Source of the DNA: Sphingomonas sp.
Lineage (GTDB): Bacteria > Pseudomonadota > Alphaproteobacteria > Sphingomonadales > Sphingomonadaceae
Assembly (NCBI GenBank): GCA_030146605.1
Contig: JASLBO010000475.1
Location: forward strand, 1 to 11,656
DNA length: 11,656 nt
Direction: 5' to 3'
The position numbers and the translations under genes were made by a program. Positions 1-7,554 of the stretch are shown in pieces (position 1 is the stretch's first letter; the number at the start of each line of letters is the position of its first letter). Below the pieces are notes generated by a model. It was not told the origin of the DNA and ran no database searches. It was given only the letters and a program-made list of their open reading frames with translations.

Positions 1-840
1 TTCGATGCCGATACCACGCTGGCGGTGCTCGCCGGCTTCGCGCACAACCGCCGCGTCATGGTCCAGGGCTATCACGGCACCGGCAAGTCGACGCACATCG
101 AACAGGTCGCCGCGCGCCTCAACTGGCCGTGTATCCGCATCAATCTCGACGCGCATATCAGCCGGATCGATCTGATCGGCCGCGACGCGATCGTGCTGCG
201 CGATGGCAAGCAGATCACCGAGTTTCGCGAGGGCCTGCTTCCCTGGGCGCTGCAGACGCCGACGGCTTTGGTATTCGACGAATATGACGCCGGCCGGCCG
301 GACGTGATGTTCGTAATCCAGCGCGTGCTCGAGACCGAGGGCAAGCTGACGCTGCTCGACCAGAACCGGGTGATCCGCCCCAACCCGTGGTTCCGCCTGT
401 TCGCGACTGCCAACACGGTGGGCCTGGGCGACACCAGCGGGCTCTATCACGGCACCCAGCAGATCAACCAGGGCCAGATGGACCGCTGGAACGTGGTGGT
501 GACGCTCAACTATCTCCCCGCCGCGGTCGAGGCGCAGATCGTGCTCGCCAAGTCGGGCGAATATGACAAGCCGGGCGGCAAGGAGACCGTGGAGAACATG
601 GTCCGCGTCGCCGATCTGACGCGCAAGGGCTTCATCAACGGCGACATCTCGACGGTGATGTCGCCCCGCACGGTGATCACCTGGGCGCAGAACGCGCTGA
701 TCTTCGGCGATGTCGGCTTCGCCTTCCGCCTCTCGTTCCTCAACAAATGCGACGAGGCCGAGCGCGCGCAGGTCGCCGAATATTATCAGCGGGTGTTCGG
801 CAAGGACCTGCCCGAAAGCGTGGTGAGCAAGTTGGCCTGA
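1..840 (+). CDS. cobS: CobS, ATPase subunit of aerobic cobaltochelatase (5' end missing)
   Basis: AAA+ ATPase of the MoxR-like CobS family, which with CobT drives CobN-dependent ATP-powered insertion of cobalt into hydrogenobyrinate a,c-diamide in the cytoplasm. The frame is open from base 1, giving 279 visible residues. The family is usually about 330, so roughly 50 N-terminal residues lie outside the window; an internal GTG at 25 is not the true start. Numbering from the first visible codon, I see Walker A GYHGTGKS (23-30), Walker B LVFDEYD (D93, E94), a sensor-1 FATAN ending at N138, and an MDRW segment (R162) in the arginine-finger region. The stop at 838-840 faces a convergent gene 21 nt away. 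Its partner cobT lies about 930 bp downstream, beyond that antisense gene. The family call is firm; whether it really makes cobalamin here is not shown, because no other corrin gene is visible. Confidence 0.93.
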   Translation, partial: FDADTTLAVLAGFAHNRRVMVQGYHGTGKSTHIEQVAARLNWPCIRINLDAHISRIDLIGRDAIVLRDGKQITEFREGLLPWALQTPTALVFDEYDAGRPDVMFVIQRVLETEGKLTLLDQNRVIRPNPWFRLFATANTVGLGDTSGLYHGTQQINQGQMDRWNVVVTLNYLPAAVEAQIVLAKSGEYDKPGGKETVENMVRVADLTRKGFINGDISTVMSPRTVITWAQNALIFGDVGFAFRLSFLNKCDEAERAQVAEYYQRVFGKDLPESVVSKLA

Positions 841-861
841 GGCGCACGCAAATACATCAAG

Positions 862-1647
862 TTAAGCCAGCTTCCGCCCGAACGTACGCGGCGCCGGGAT
901 GGCTGGCGCGGCGGCCGGCTGACCCTCGCCCCCGTTCAGCTCGCGCAAACGCGCGGCGATGCGCTGGTCGAACGAGCCCGTCTCGAGAGGGGGCTCGCCG
1001 GTGCCTGCCTCGGAGGCGATTACCGCGGCCACGCGCTTGCGCAGGAATTTGCGCAGCCCGAAGACGAACAACCCGCCGATCACCAGCATCGGCAGAAGCA
1101 GGACTCCGAGCCACCGTCCGCCGGCCTGCGCACCGCTGCCCGGACGCGCGGTTTCGGCGCCTGTCGTACCGCGCTCCGGGGCCACGCCGCGAGCACGCGC
1201 GCGCAGTTGCTCGCTGGTTTCGCCCGGAAGCCGCTCGATCTCGTTCGCGCTGTTCGCCCTGACCGGAATCTTCGCGGCATAATTCGCGCGATACGTAGCG
1301 GTCGGGTCCATCCCCAGATCGACGGTCAGCACGGTGAGTTCGGCGCCGCCCAGCTTCACGTAGCGATCGCCATTGTACAGCACGAAGCTCGGTTCCGCCG
1401 GATAGACCTCCGCGCCGTCCCGGATCTGATAGAAGGCGCCGAGATCGTAATATTTGCCGTCGTGGAAATAGGTGCCGGTGTCGGGAAGGTCATGGACCTT
1501 GTCGATCTTTTCGGCATAGCCGCTGCTGCTCGAGCCGCCGAAGCTGCCGAAGCGGATGCGCCGCCGCGCCTCGGCCGGATCGGCAAGCGCCACGAACATT
1601 GTCGCCGCGCCGATCACCGCCAGAACGAACTTGCCGCTTGTCCGCAT
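862..1647 (-). CDS. Exported, membrane-anchored protein of unknown function between cobS and cobT
   Basis: Unrecognised 261-residue protein. The start at ATG 1647 is chosen over an upstream in-frame ATG at 1674 because AGGGAGG (complement of 1654-1660) sits six bases before it. The N-terminus is a typical signal sequence: basic MRTSGK, a hydrophobic stretch, then ADPAEA near residue 26. A Ser/Gly-rich linker follows, then a compact segment rich in Tyr, Gly and Asp (YFHDGKYYDLGAFYQI, then YNGDRYVKLGG). Further on are a charged, low-complexity linker and a strongly hydrophobic helix (LGVLLLPMLVIGGLFVFGL, about residues 180-198) followed by basic residues (RKFLRKR). The soluble middle part is probably periplasmic and the C-terminal tail cytoplasmic. 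It lies antisense between cobS and cobT, convergent with the first and divergent from the second. A role linked to the chelatase is only a guess from position. Confidence 0.8.
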   Translation of the reverse strand: MRTSGKFVLAVIGAATMFVALADPAEARRRIRFGSFGGSSSSGYAEKIDKVHDLPDTGTYFHDGKYYDLGAFYQIRDGAEVYPAEPSFVLYNGDRYVKLGGAELTVLTVDLGMDPTATYRANYAAKIPVRANSANEIERLPGETSEQLRARARGVAPERGTTGAETARPGSGAQAGGRWLGVLLLPMLVIGGLFVFGLRKFLRKRVAAVIASEAGTGEPPLETGSFDQRIAARLRELNGGEGQPAAAPAIPAPRTFGRKLA

Positions 1648-1771
1648 GCTTCGCCTCCCTAGGCTGGTCGGCATAAGTCTGCCTGCGGCCGGTTAGCATT
1701 TGACTAATCGCGCGGGCCCGCCGGCACGTTGTCCGCTTGCATCCTGCCCCCCGATCCGCACAAAGACGGAT

Positions 1772-3598
1772 ATGGCTGTCGATTCCCCGCTCGAACGATT
1801 GCGCAACGTCCTCGGCGGCACCGCGCGCGCCCTGTCGGGCGAAGCCGAGGCCGAGCTTTCCTTCACCTCGGAGGCACCGCGGCAGGACGGCCGCAGCATC
1901 AAGGTGCCGCTGCCCTCGCGGAGCCTTCCGCCCGAGCAGGTAGCCGAAGCGCGCGGCTTTTCCGACGGTTTCGCGTTGCGCATGCGCCATCACGATACCG
2001 CGCTGCATCTGCGCCGGGCGCCCGCCGAGCCGGTCGCGCGCGCGGTGTTCGACGCCGTCGAGGCAGCGCGCGTCGAGGCGCTCGGCTCGCGCGGCTATGC
2101 CGGGATCGCCGACAATCTCGAGCACTCGCTCAATGTCCGGCTGCGCTCGGATCCGATCGCGCGCGCCCGCAACCGCGAGGAAGTGCCGCTGTCGACTGCG
2201 CTCGGACTGATGGTCCGCGAGCGGCTGACCGGCCGCGAGGCTCCCGCCGCCGCCGCGATGGGGATGGCGCTGATCCGCGACTGGATCGAGGACCGCGCCG
2301 CCGGCGATCTCGACGCGCTCGCGCTCACGATCGACGACCAGCAGGCCTTTGCCAGCCTCGCCACCAAGCTGCTTCAGGACCTCGAGCTGGTCGAAGGCGA
2401 GACGATCCCCGACGAAGCCGATGAAGGCGGCGGCGAGGACGAAGGCACCGACGATCAGGACGAGGCCGGCGACGAGGAAGGCGACAGCGAGGCCCAGCAA
2501 GGCGAAGGCGAAGTCGAGGCGCGCGGCGAGCAGCGCGAATCCGACCAGACCGAGGAGGGCGAAGACAGCCAGTCCGAGGCAATGGAGGACGGCGACGGCG
2601 AACCCGGCGACGACGGCGAGGATGGCATGATGCCCGCCCGCCCCAATCGCCCGTGGAGCGACTTCCCGCCGCAATTCGAATATCGGCCCTACACCACGCA
2701 GTTCGACGAAGTGATCGCCGCGACCGAATTGTGCGACGCCGAGGAGCTCGATCGGCTCCGTGCGTATCTCGATCAGCAGCTCATCCACCTCCAGGGCGCA
2801 GTGACCAAGCTGGCCAACCGGCTCCAGCGCCGGCTGATGGCGCAGCAATCACGCAGCTGGGATTTCGATCAGGACGAGGGAATGCTCGACGCCGCGCGGC
2901 TGGCGCGGGTCGTCGTCAATCCGATGCAGTCGCTGTCGTACAAGATCGAGCGTGACACCGAATTCCGCGACACCGTGGTGACGCTGCTGATCGACAATTC
3001 GGGCTCGATGCGCGGCCGGCCCATCTCGATCGCCGCGATCAGCGCCGACATCATGGCGCGCACGCTCGAGCGCGTCGGGGTCAAGACCGAGATCCTCGGC
3101 TTCACCACCCGTGCCTGGAAGGGCGGCCAGGCGCGCGAGAAATGGCTCGCCGAAGGGCGCCCCGCCCAGCCCGGCCGGCTCAACGACGTGCGCCACATCG
3201 TCTACAAGCAGGCCGACGAGCCGTGGCGCCGCGCCAAGCGCGCGCTGGGGCTGATGATGCGCGAAGGGCTGCTCAAGGAGAATATCGACGGCGAGGCTTT
3301 GCTCTGGGCGCACCAGCGGATGATCGGGCGGCCCGAAGAGCGCAAGATCCTGATGGTGATCTCCGACGGTGCGCCGGTCGACGATTCGACCTTGTCGGTC
3401 AATTCGGGGTCGTATCTCGAGCGTCACCTCCGCCAGGTGATCGGCTGGATCGAGTCGCGCTCGCCGGTCGAGCTCGTCGCGATCGGCATCGGCCACGACG
3501 TGACGCGCTATTACAGCCGCGCCGTGACGATCATGGACGCCGAGCAGCTCGCCGGCACGATGGTCGAGCAACTGGCGGCATTGTTCGACACCGAGTGA
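1772..3598 (+). CDS. cobT: CobT, VWA-domain subunit of aerobic cobaltochelatase
   Basis: Partner of CobS in the cobaltochelatase motor; CobT carries a metal-binding VWA domain that couples the AAA+ ring to CobN. The start at ATG 1772 gives 608 residues, a normal family length, and begins [17 protein letters not shown] further in-frame TTG at 1700 would add 24 residues that do not look domain-like. The order is: an N-terminal helical domain (about 1-205); a highly acidic low-complexity linker (about 206-287, mostly Glu, Asp and Gly), which is characteristic of CobT; a conserved [19 protein letters not shown] segment; and a C-terminal VWA domain. The MIDAS motif DNSGS is at residues 408-412, with later FTTRAWKGG and ISDGAPVDD segments supplying the other MIDAS positions. 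The Shine-Dalgarno is weak (AAGACGG). A small RHH gene follows after 13 nt, probably co-transcribed. Confidence 0.95.
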   Translation: MAVDSPLERLRNVLGGTARALSGEAEAELSFTSEAPRQDGRSIKVPLPSRSLPPEQVAEARGFSDGFALRMRHHDTALHLRRAPAEPVARAVFDAVEAARVEALGSRGYAGIADNLEHSLNVRLRSDPIARARNREEVPLSTALGLMVRERLTGREAPAAAAMGMALIRDWIEDRAAGDLDALALTIDDQQAFASLATKLLQDLELVEGETIPDEADEGGGEDEGTDDQDEAGDEEGDSEAQQGEGEVEARGEQRESDQTEEGEDSQSEAMEDGDGEPGDDGEDGMMPARPNRPWSDFPPQFEYRPYTTQFDEVIAATELCDAEELDRLRAYLDQQLIHLQGAVTKLANRLQRRLMAQQSRSWDFDQDEGMLDAARLARVVVNPMQSLSYKIERDTEFRDTVVTLLIDNSGSMRGRPISIAAISADIMARTLERVGVKTEILGFTTRAWKGGQAREKWLAEGRPAQPGRLNDVRHIVYKQADEPWRRAKRALGLMMREGLLKENIDGEALLWAHQRMIGRPEERKILMVISDGAPVDDSTLSVNSGSYLERHLRQVIGWIESRSPVELVAIGIGHDVTRYYSRAVTIMDAEQLAGTMVEQLAALFDTE

Positions 3599-3611
3599 GA
3601 CGGGCGCTTTC

Positions 3612-3884
3612 GTGAAAATTCTCCCACCCACCGGCGGCTTCCACGGCCCGGTGAAGCGCTCGGTCACCATCGCCGGGCACCAGACCTCGATCAGCCTCGA
3701 ACCGATCTTCTGGGAGAAGCTCGAAGAAGCAGCAGCTATCCGCGCACTGCCCCTGAATGCGCTGATCGCGGCGATCGATCATGCCCGCATCCAGGCCGGG
3801 GATCCGCCCAATCTCGCCAGCGCGATCCGGACGTGGCTCCTCGACGAACGGCTCGATGGGCTCGCAGCACCCGTGATCGGGTGA
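3612..3884 (+). CDS. Ribbon-helix-helix domain protein
   Basis: Small 90-residue protein. The core KRSVTIAGHQTSISLEPIFWEKLEEAAAI matches my recollection of the RHH_4 (PF13467-type) ribbon-helix-helix family: a beta strand followed by two helices, usually DNA-binding as a dimer. The start is GTG 3612, 13 nt after the cobT stop. A second in-frame GTG at 3651 lies just before the conserved core and cannot be excluded, but neither has a strong ribosome-binding site. The spacing and orientation suggest transcription with cobT. The stop codon lies inside a perfect inverted repeat that may end the transcript. The protein could be a small regulator, but its target is unknown and nothing in the sequence ties it to cobalamin or chelatase function. 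Confidence 0.85.
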   Translation: MKILPPTGGFHGPVKRSVTIAGHQTSISLEPIFWEKLEEAAAIRALPLNALIAAIDHARIQAGDPPNLASAIRTWLLDERLDGLAAPVIG

Positions 3885-3911
3885 ACTGCGCCCGGCGCCG
3901 TTCACCCGATC
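3875..3911. terminator. Perfect 12-bp inverted repeat, possible bidirectional terminator
   Basis: GATCGGGTGAAC (3875-3886) pairs perfectly with GTTCACCCGATC (3900-3911) around a 13-base loop; a further T-A pair extends the stem. It lies between the convergent RHH and TorF-like genes and contains the RHH stop codon. Neither side has a clear T-tract, so it is not a classic intrinsic terminator. It could instead serve as an RNA-stabilising stem or Rho-assisted end. Confidence 0.55.
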
Positions 3912-3926
3912 ATCCGGGCAGTCAGA

Positions 3927-4742
3927 TCAAAACGCCGCGCTCACCGAAAACACCACCTGGCTTCCGGCGATGCTCGACCCGTCCTTGGTCGACGAGAAGT
4001 TCGGCAGCAGATAGGCCGAGTCGGCCTCGCTGATGTCGGTGTCGGTATAGGCCACGCCCAATGTCAGCGGCGTGCCGGCAATCGCCAGGTCCGCCCCCAG
4101 CATCCAGTCCCAATATTCGCCGGTCGGCGCGAGGCTGGTGCCGTTCGGCCCCAGCCCGGGATTGCCTTCCGAGCGGCCGATATGCGCCTTGAGCGTCACC
4201 GGCGTGCCCGGCACCCCCGCGGCGAAATCGCCCCACAGATAGAGATTGTCCTCCGACTGGCCGTTGCTTTGCGGCGTCGCCGAGAAATTGCCCAGCGCTT
4301 CCTGCTTGGGCGCATAAGCGACCCCGGCGAGCGCGGTGAGCGGCCCGATCGTGCCGCTCAACTTGACATAGGGCTCGGCAAAGTCGGTGTTCTGGAAGCC
4401 GCCCGGATACATGTACCAGGTCAGCCCGACATCGAGCGTGCCGCCGCCGCCGATCGGGAATTTGAACCCGCCATACAGGTCCAGCTCCATATTGGCCCCG
4501 CCGAAGGTGCCCCAGCCGGCGAGGTTCGAGGCCCAGGTTCCGGCATAGAGGCCGCTCACATGGCTGACGGTAAGTCCGCCCTGGATGGCCATTTCCTCGT
4601 CGGTCTGCGAGACGCCGCGGAAGCGATAATCGGAGACGAGCGCGACGCTGCCCGTGACGGTGACCGCCTTGGGCGGCTCTTCCTGCGCGAAAGCCGGCGT
4701 GGCCGAGCCGAGCAGGAGCGCGAAAGCGAGACGTGTTTTCAT
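3927..4742 (-). CDS. TorF-family putative outer-membrane porin
   Basis: Predicted 271-residue outer-membrane beta-barrel of the TorF/Gcw_chp-like family (PF09694 type). The start at ATG 4742 is supported by AGGGGGAG six bases upstream. The signal peptide is clear: MKTRLAFALLLGSATPAFAQ, with cleavage expected after AFA. The mature protein begins with VTVTGSVALVSDYRFRGVSQTDEE, the N-terminal family signature I recognise. It then alternates amphipathic strands with Gly/Asn-rich turns (for example NMELDLYGGFKFPIGGGG and YWDWMLGADLAIAG) and ends in a terminal Phe (VVFSVSAAF), the usual BAM-recognised last strand. The length is normal for the family. It is transcribed divergently from infC across a 460-bp gap and converges with the RHH gene. 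The transported substrate is unknown. The family assignment is strong; porin function is inferred. Confidence 0.88.
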   Translation of the reverse strand: MKTRLAFALLLGSATPAFAQEEPPKAVTVTGSVALVSDYRFRGVSQTDEEMAIQGGLTVSHVSGLYAGTWASNLAGWGTFGGANMELDLYGGFKFPIGGGGTLDVGLTWYMYPGGFQNTDFAEPYVKLSGTIGPLTALAGVAYAPKQEALGNFSATPQSNGQSEDNLYLWGDFAAGVPGTPVTLKAHIGRSEGNPGLGPNGTSLAPTGEYWDWMLGADLAIAGTPLTLGVAYTDTDISEADSAYLLPNFSSTKDGSSIAGSQVVFSVSAAF

Positions 4743-4833
4743 GTGGGACTCCCCCTGTGTTTGGGTGGTGGTCCCCTGCGGGCTGAAGCGGGCCGGCCTC
4801 TTTGCGGACAGGCTCCGGTGCAGCGGTACATGA

Positions 4834-4863
4834 GCTATCCGAAGAATTGCGGCTCGTGTGTAA
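4834..4863 (-). promoter_or_regulatory. Candidate promoter of the TorF-like gene
   Basis: On the minus strand, TTACAC (4863-4858) and GATAGC (4839-4834) are separated by 18 bases, roughly matching a housekeeping -35/-10 pair. They lie about 90 bp before the ATG at 4742. This is a weak consensus match without other support. Confidence 0.22.
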
Positions 4864-4899
4864 GGAAGTGTTGCTGCGGTGCGGCAGGATTTGGGCATC

Positions 4900-5029
4900 A
4901 ATCCTCCCTCGCGCAGCGGGTGAGGTGGCACGCGCAGCGTGACGGAGAGGCTTGGCCGCATGCGCATCGCTCGCAAAGATGCCCGCTCCACCACTTCGGG
5001 TGCCCCTCCTGGCTTCGCGAGGGAGGATT
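4900..5029. repeat. 130-bp nested palindromic intergenic repeat
   Basis: The ends are perfect 14-base inverted repeats: AATCCTCCCTCGCG at 4900-4913 and CGCGAGGGAGGATT at 5016-5029. The inner sequence of both arms is also related. Read from its own end, each arm shows CCTCCCTCGCGnAGC, then a GAGG or GGAGG segment, then GGCAC-CG-AG-G--GGAG. Each arm can therefore fold on itself and against the other. This looks like a composite palindromic element (REP/BIME- or MITE-like) of the sort common between genes in sphingomonads. It has no coding capacity. It lies between the divergent TorF-like and infC genes, so a transcription-terminator role for either is unlikely. Confidence 0.75.
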
Positions 5030-5202
5030 CGAAGACCTCCGGCTTGCGCAAATCGTCGCGCGCTCCGATATCCTAGTGTGGCCGCACCGCATCGGCGCGT
5101 GACAAATCGGCAGTTCGCGCGTTCTTCCCCTGTTCGGGATGGCGTCCGCGCGCTATCCTGCCGCAGCAATTCGTGTGATCAACAAGTACAGGAGCAGTCC
5201 TT
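5030..5202 (+). promoter_or_regulatory. infC upstream leader and promoter region
   Basis: Non-coding stretch between the palindromic repeat and infC. I see no convincing open frame. Possible -10-like hexamers TATCCT occur at 5069-5074 and 5154-5159. The former has TTGCGC at 5044-5049 nineteen bases upstream, but neither set is a good match. AGGAG at 5190-5194 is the only strong Shine-Dalgarno and appears to serve the ATA codon at 5203 rather than the ATG at 5215. Confidence 0.35.
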
Positions 5203-5217
5203 ATACGTCCTCCCATG
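5190..5217 (+). promoter_or_regulatory. infC ribosome-binding site with ATA and ATG start candidates
   Basis: AGGAG (5190-5194), then ATA (5203-5205) in frame, then CTCC (5210-5213), which could pair with GGAG (5191-5194), then ATG (5215-5217). The Shine-Dalgarno spacing fits the ATA codon and not the ATG. Confidence 0.5.
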
Positions 5218-5748
5218 TCCCGGCGCCCTCTGGCACCTCCGCCGATGAACGGCCCGCGCTTCAATGAATTCATTCAATCGCCCAAGGTGCGGGTGATCGA
5301 TCACGAGGGTGAGAATCTCGGCGTGATGTTCACGCGCGAGGCGATGGAGCAGGCCCAGTCGGTCGGGCTCGACCTTGTCGAAGTGTCGCCCAACGCCGAT
5401 CCGCCCGTTGCCAAGTTCCTCGACGTCGGCAAATACAAATACGAGGCCCAGAAAAAGGCCAACATCGCCCGGAAATCGCAGAAGACGCAGGAGATCAAGG
5501 AGATCAAGATGCGTCCGAACATCGACGATCATGATTATGATACGAAGATGAAGGCGATCCACAAATTCCTCGGCGAGGGCGACAAGGTGAAGATCACCCT
5601 GCGCTTCCGCGGCCGCGAGCTTTCGCATGGCCAGCTCGGCATGATCCTGCTCAAGCGCGTGCAGGACGACACCGCCGAGATTGCCAAGATCGAGAGCTAT
5701 CCGCGCATGGAAGGCCGTCAGATGCTGATGGTGATCTCGCCCAAGTGA
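5203..5748 (+). CDS. infC: Translation initiation factor IF-3
   Basis: IF3 binds the 30S subunit, blocks premature 50S joining and checks start-codon/initiator-tRNA pairing. The protein matches the family end to end: an N-terminal domain with [22 protein letters not shown] and [23 protein letters not shown], a lysine-rich linker helix, and a C-terminal domain ([45 protein letters not shown]). From the first ATG (5215) it has 177 residues. However, AGGAG at 5190-5194 is 20 bases from that ATG but only 8 from an in-frame ATA at 5203, which would give 181 residues. Only 8 codons separate the ATA from an upstream in-frame stop. Since IF3 genes often use rare AUU/AUC/AUA starts for self-repression, I annotate from 5203, with 5215 as the alternative. 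The 3' end overlaps the next gene by four bases. Confidence 0.9.
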   Translation: MRPPMSRRPLAPPPMNGPRFNEFIQSPKVRVIDHEGENLGVMFTREAMEQAQSVGLDLVEVSPNADPPVAKFLDVGKYKYEAQKKANIARKSQKTQEIKEIKMRPNIDDHDYDTKMKAIHKFLGEGDKVKITLRFRGRELSHGQLGMILLKRVQDDTAEIAKIESYPRMEGRQMLMVISPK

Positions 5749-6611
5749 GGTTCGGGCGGGGGCTGCTTGCGGCCCTCGCCGCCCTGTCGCCGGTCGCAGC
5801 TTCCGCGCAGACCGCCCATTCTCCGCCGATCACCGCGGGTACCGACGAAAAGCTCGTGCATCCCGCGGGCTATGAACAGGTGTGGGCCGACGAGTTCGAC
5901 CGCCCCGGCCTGCCCGATCCGAAGAAATGGGCGTACGACACCAGCCGCAACAAAGCGGGCTGGTACAATGAAGAGCTGCAATATTATGCCGCCACGCGGC
6001 CCGAGAACGCCCGTGTCGAGAACGGCCGGCTGATCCTCACGGCGCGCAAGGAACGGCTTTCCGACAGGCCCGATTTCGGCGGCCAGGACTATGCCTCGGG
6101 AAAGCTCGTCACCAACGGTCTGGCCAGCTGGAAATACGGCTTCATCGAAGTTCGCGCGAAGCTCCCCTGCGGGCGCGGCATCTGGCCGGCGATCTGGATG
6201 CTGGCGTCCGACGGCAGCTCCGGCTGGCCGGCGATGGGCGAGATCGACATCATGGAGCATGTCGGGTGGGACCCCGGCCGGGTGCACGGCACCGTCCATA
6301 CCAAGGCGTATAACCATGTCGCGAAGACCCAGAAGGGGTCGAACGTGATGGTGCCCGATGCGTGCACGGCGTTCCACAATTACCAGCTCGACTGGAACGC
6401 GGACCGCATTCTGGTCGGGATCGACGGCCGCGCGCACATGCGCTTCGACAACGACCATAAGGGCGACCCCGCGACCTGGCCCTTCGCCAGCCCGCAATAT
6501 CTGATCCTCAACGTCGCGGTGGGCGGCTGGGGCGGACAGAAAGGGATCGACGCTGCGGCATTCCCCGCGGCGATGGAAGTCGATTACGTGCGGGTCTGGC
6601 AGAAGCGCTGA
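5745..6611 (+). CDS. Secreted GH16-family endo-beta-glucanase-type glycoside hydrolase
   Basis: Protein of 288 residues that hydrolyses internal beta-1,3/1,4-type glycosidic bonds by the retaining mechanism of GH16 (laminarinase, lichenase, agarase relatives). The start is GTG 5745, which gives a coherent signal peptide ([21 protein letters not shown], cleavage before about Q22); no other start gives one. The catalytic signature [10 protein letters not shown] has the nucleophile E166, helper D168 and acid/base E171. Flanking family motifs are also present: VWADEFD near the N-terminus, [24 protein letters not shown], and a C-terminal [10 protein letters not shown] strand. The start overlaps the infC stop (GTGA), with no good Shine-Dalgarno, so translation is probably coupled to infC. 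It converges with an AraC regulator 15 nt away. Exact substrate cannot be read from the sequence; a 1,3-beta-glucan such as laminarin is plausible. Confidence 0.93.
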   Translation: MRFGRGLLAALAALSPVAASAQTAHSPPITAGTDEKLVHPAGYEQVWADEFDRPGLPDPKKWAYDTSRNKAGWYNEELQYYAATRPENARVENGRLILTARKERLSDRPDFGGQDYASGKLVTNGLASWKYGFIEVRAKLPCGRGIWPAIWMLASDGSSGWPAMGEIDIMEHVGWDPGRVHGTVHTKAYNHVAKTQKGSNVMVPDACTAFHNYQLDWNADRILVGIDGRAHMRFDNDHKGDPATWPFASPQYLILNVAVGGWGGQKGIDAAAFPAAMEVDYVRVWQKR

Positions 6612-6626
6612 CCCGGCCCGCGGCGC

Positions 6627-7493
6627 TCATGCATCGGGACGCGGCATCACACGCTGGCGGCGATAGAGCGTCGGAGAAGCGCCCACCTCCCTCCTGAAGG
6701 CCGTATTGAACAGGCTGATCGTGCCGAACCCGCACATGAACGCAATCTCGGTCACGCTCAATTCGGTCGAGCGCAGCAGCCGCTTCGCCCGCTTCAGGCG
6801 CTGGATCTGGATATAGCGCGTCGCGCTGACGCCGAAGGCATCCCGGAATGCTTCGGAAAAGCGCGAATGCGACAGGCCCGCGAGGCAATAGAGCGCCTCG
6901 GCGTCGATGCGATCGCCCAGCCGTTGATTGATATGGGCCATGACCGAAGCGAAGCGGTGCGTCTTCGCGATCCGCCCGGACACCCCCAACGCATCGCACT
7001 GTTCCGCGAAGAGCCGCGCCACGATCGACAATATGTGCGTGATCAGCCCGCGGCTGGCGATCTGCCAATTGCGCACCTGCGGGTCGGCGGTCGCGTGCAA
7101 TTGCCGAATGAGCGACTGCAGCTGCGGATCGGCGGGGAGCTTGTTGCAGCCGAATTCGGCGGCATGAAGAAATGGCTGTATCCACTGCGAACACTCCTCC
7201 GGATCGCCGAACAGCGACGCGCCGAAATAGGTCACCAGTGCGCCCTGATTGTGCGCGCGCGGAATGATCGGCTGGTGGATCTCGTTGGCGTTGACGATGA
7301 AGACGTCGCCCGGCGCGATGGGGATCTCGGCATCCTGGATCATGTACGAGCCGTGATCCTCGGGAATATAGGCGATCTCATATTCCGGGTGGCAATGCAG
7401 ATAGCCGAACGCCGGCGACAGCGGCGCGACATGGCTGGTGCGCAGCGGAAAATGCGGATCATGAAAGGGAATGCGCGCACGGAACGGGTCCAC
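6627..7493 (-). CDS. AraC-family transcriptional regulator
   Basis: Cytoplasmic regulator with an N-terminal cupin-type effector domain and a C-terminal double helix-turn-helix. The sensor half has HCHPEYEIAYIPEDHGSYMI and IAPGDVFIVNANEIHQP, as in sugar-sensing AraC_binding domains. The DNA-binding half (about the last 100 residues) shows ALYCLAGLSHSRFSEAFRDAFG for the first HTH and SVTEIAFMCGFGTISLFNTAFRREVGASP for the second, the family signature. I chose GTG 7493 (288 residues) because GGTGGAG lies five bases before it. A longer frame opens at GTG 7544 (305 residues) but has no Shine-Dalgarno and adds a low-complexity MVRTKAEARRQQ tail. It is divergent from the LamG-like gene and convergent with GH16, so both are candidate targets. 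The effector is probably a sugar, by inference. Confidence 0.92.
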   Translation of the reverse strand: MDPFRARIPFHDPHFPLRTSHVAPLSPAFGYLHCHPEYEIAYIPEDHGSYMIQDAEIPIAPGDVFIVNANEIHQPIIPRAHNQGALVTYFGASLFGDPEECSQWIQPFLHAAEFGCNKLPADPQLQSLIRQLHATADPQVRNWQIASRGLITHILSIVARLFAEQCDALGVSGRIAKTHRFASVMAHINQRLGDRIDAEALYCLAGLSHSRFSEAFRDAFGVSATRYIQIQRLKRAKRLLRSTELSVTEIAFMCGFGTISLFNTAFRREVGASPTLYRRQRVMPRPDA

Positions 7494-7554
7494 ACGCGCT
7501 CCACCGCCCTGTTGGCGTCGTGCCTCCGCCTTCGTTCTCACCACAGCAGGATTG

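Noticed and set aside
2395..2630. Acidic, repetitive GAC/GAG-rich stretch inside cobT, considered as an inserted repeat
   Set aside because: An acidic linker between the N-terminal and VWA domains is normal for CobT; there is no frame change or duplication boundary.
1490..2848. 452-codon minus-strand frame covering the 5' half of cobT and the end of the unknown gene
   Set aside because: It is antisense to a well-supported cobT and has low-complexity hydrophobic runs that mirror the acidic Glu/Asp/Gly linker.
2849..3670. 273-codon minus-strand frame opposite the cobT VWA domain
   Set aside because: The MIDAS-bearing frame on the + strand is clearly the gene; the antisense frame shows no recognisable domain.
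4182..5102. 306-codon + strand frame opposite the TorF-like gene
   Set aside because: The minus strand has a signal peptide, family signature, terminal Phe and good ribosome-binding site; this frame has none and runs through the palindromic repeat.
5718..6497. 259-codon minus-strand frame opposite GH16
   Set aside because: The GH16 catalytic motif and signal peptide are on the + strand; this is a shadow frame.
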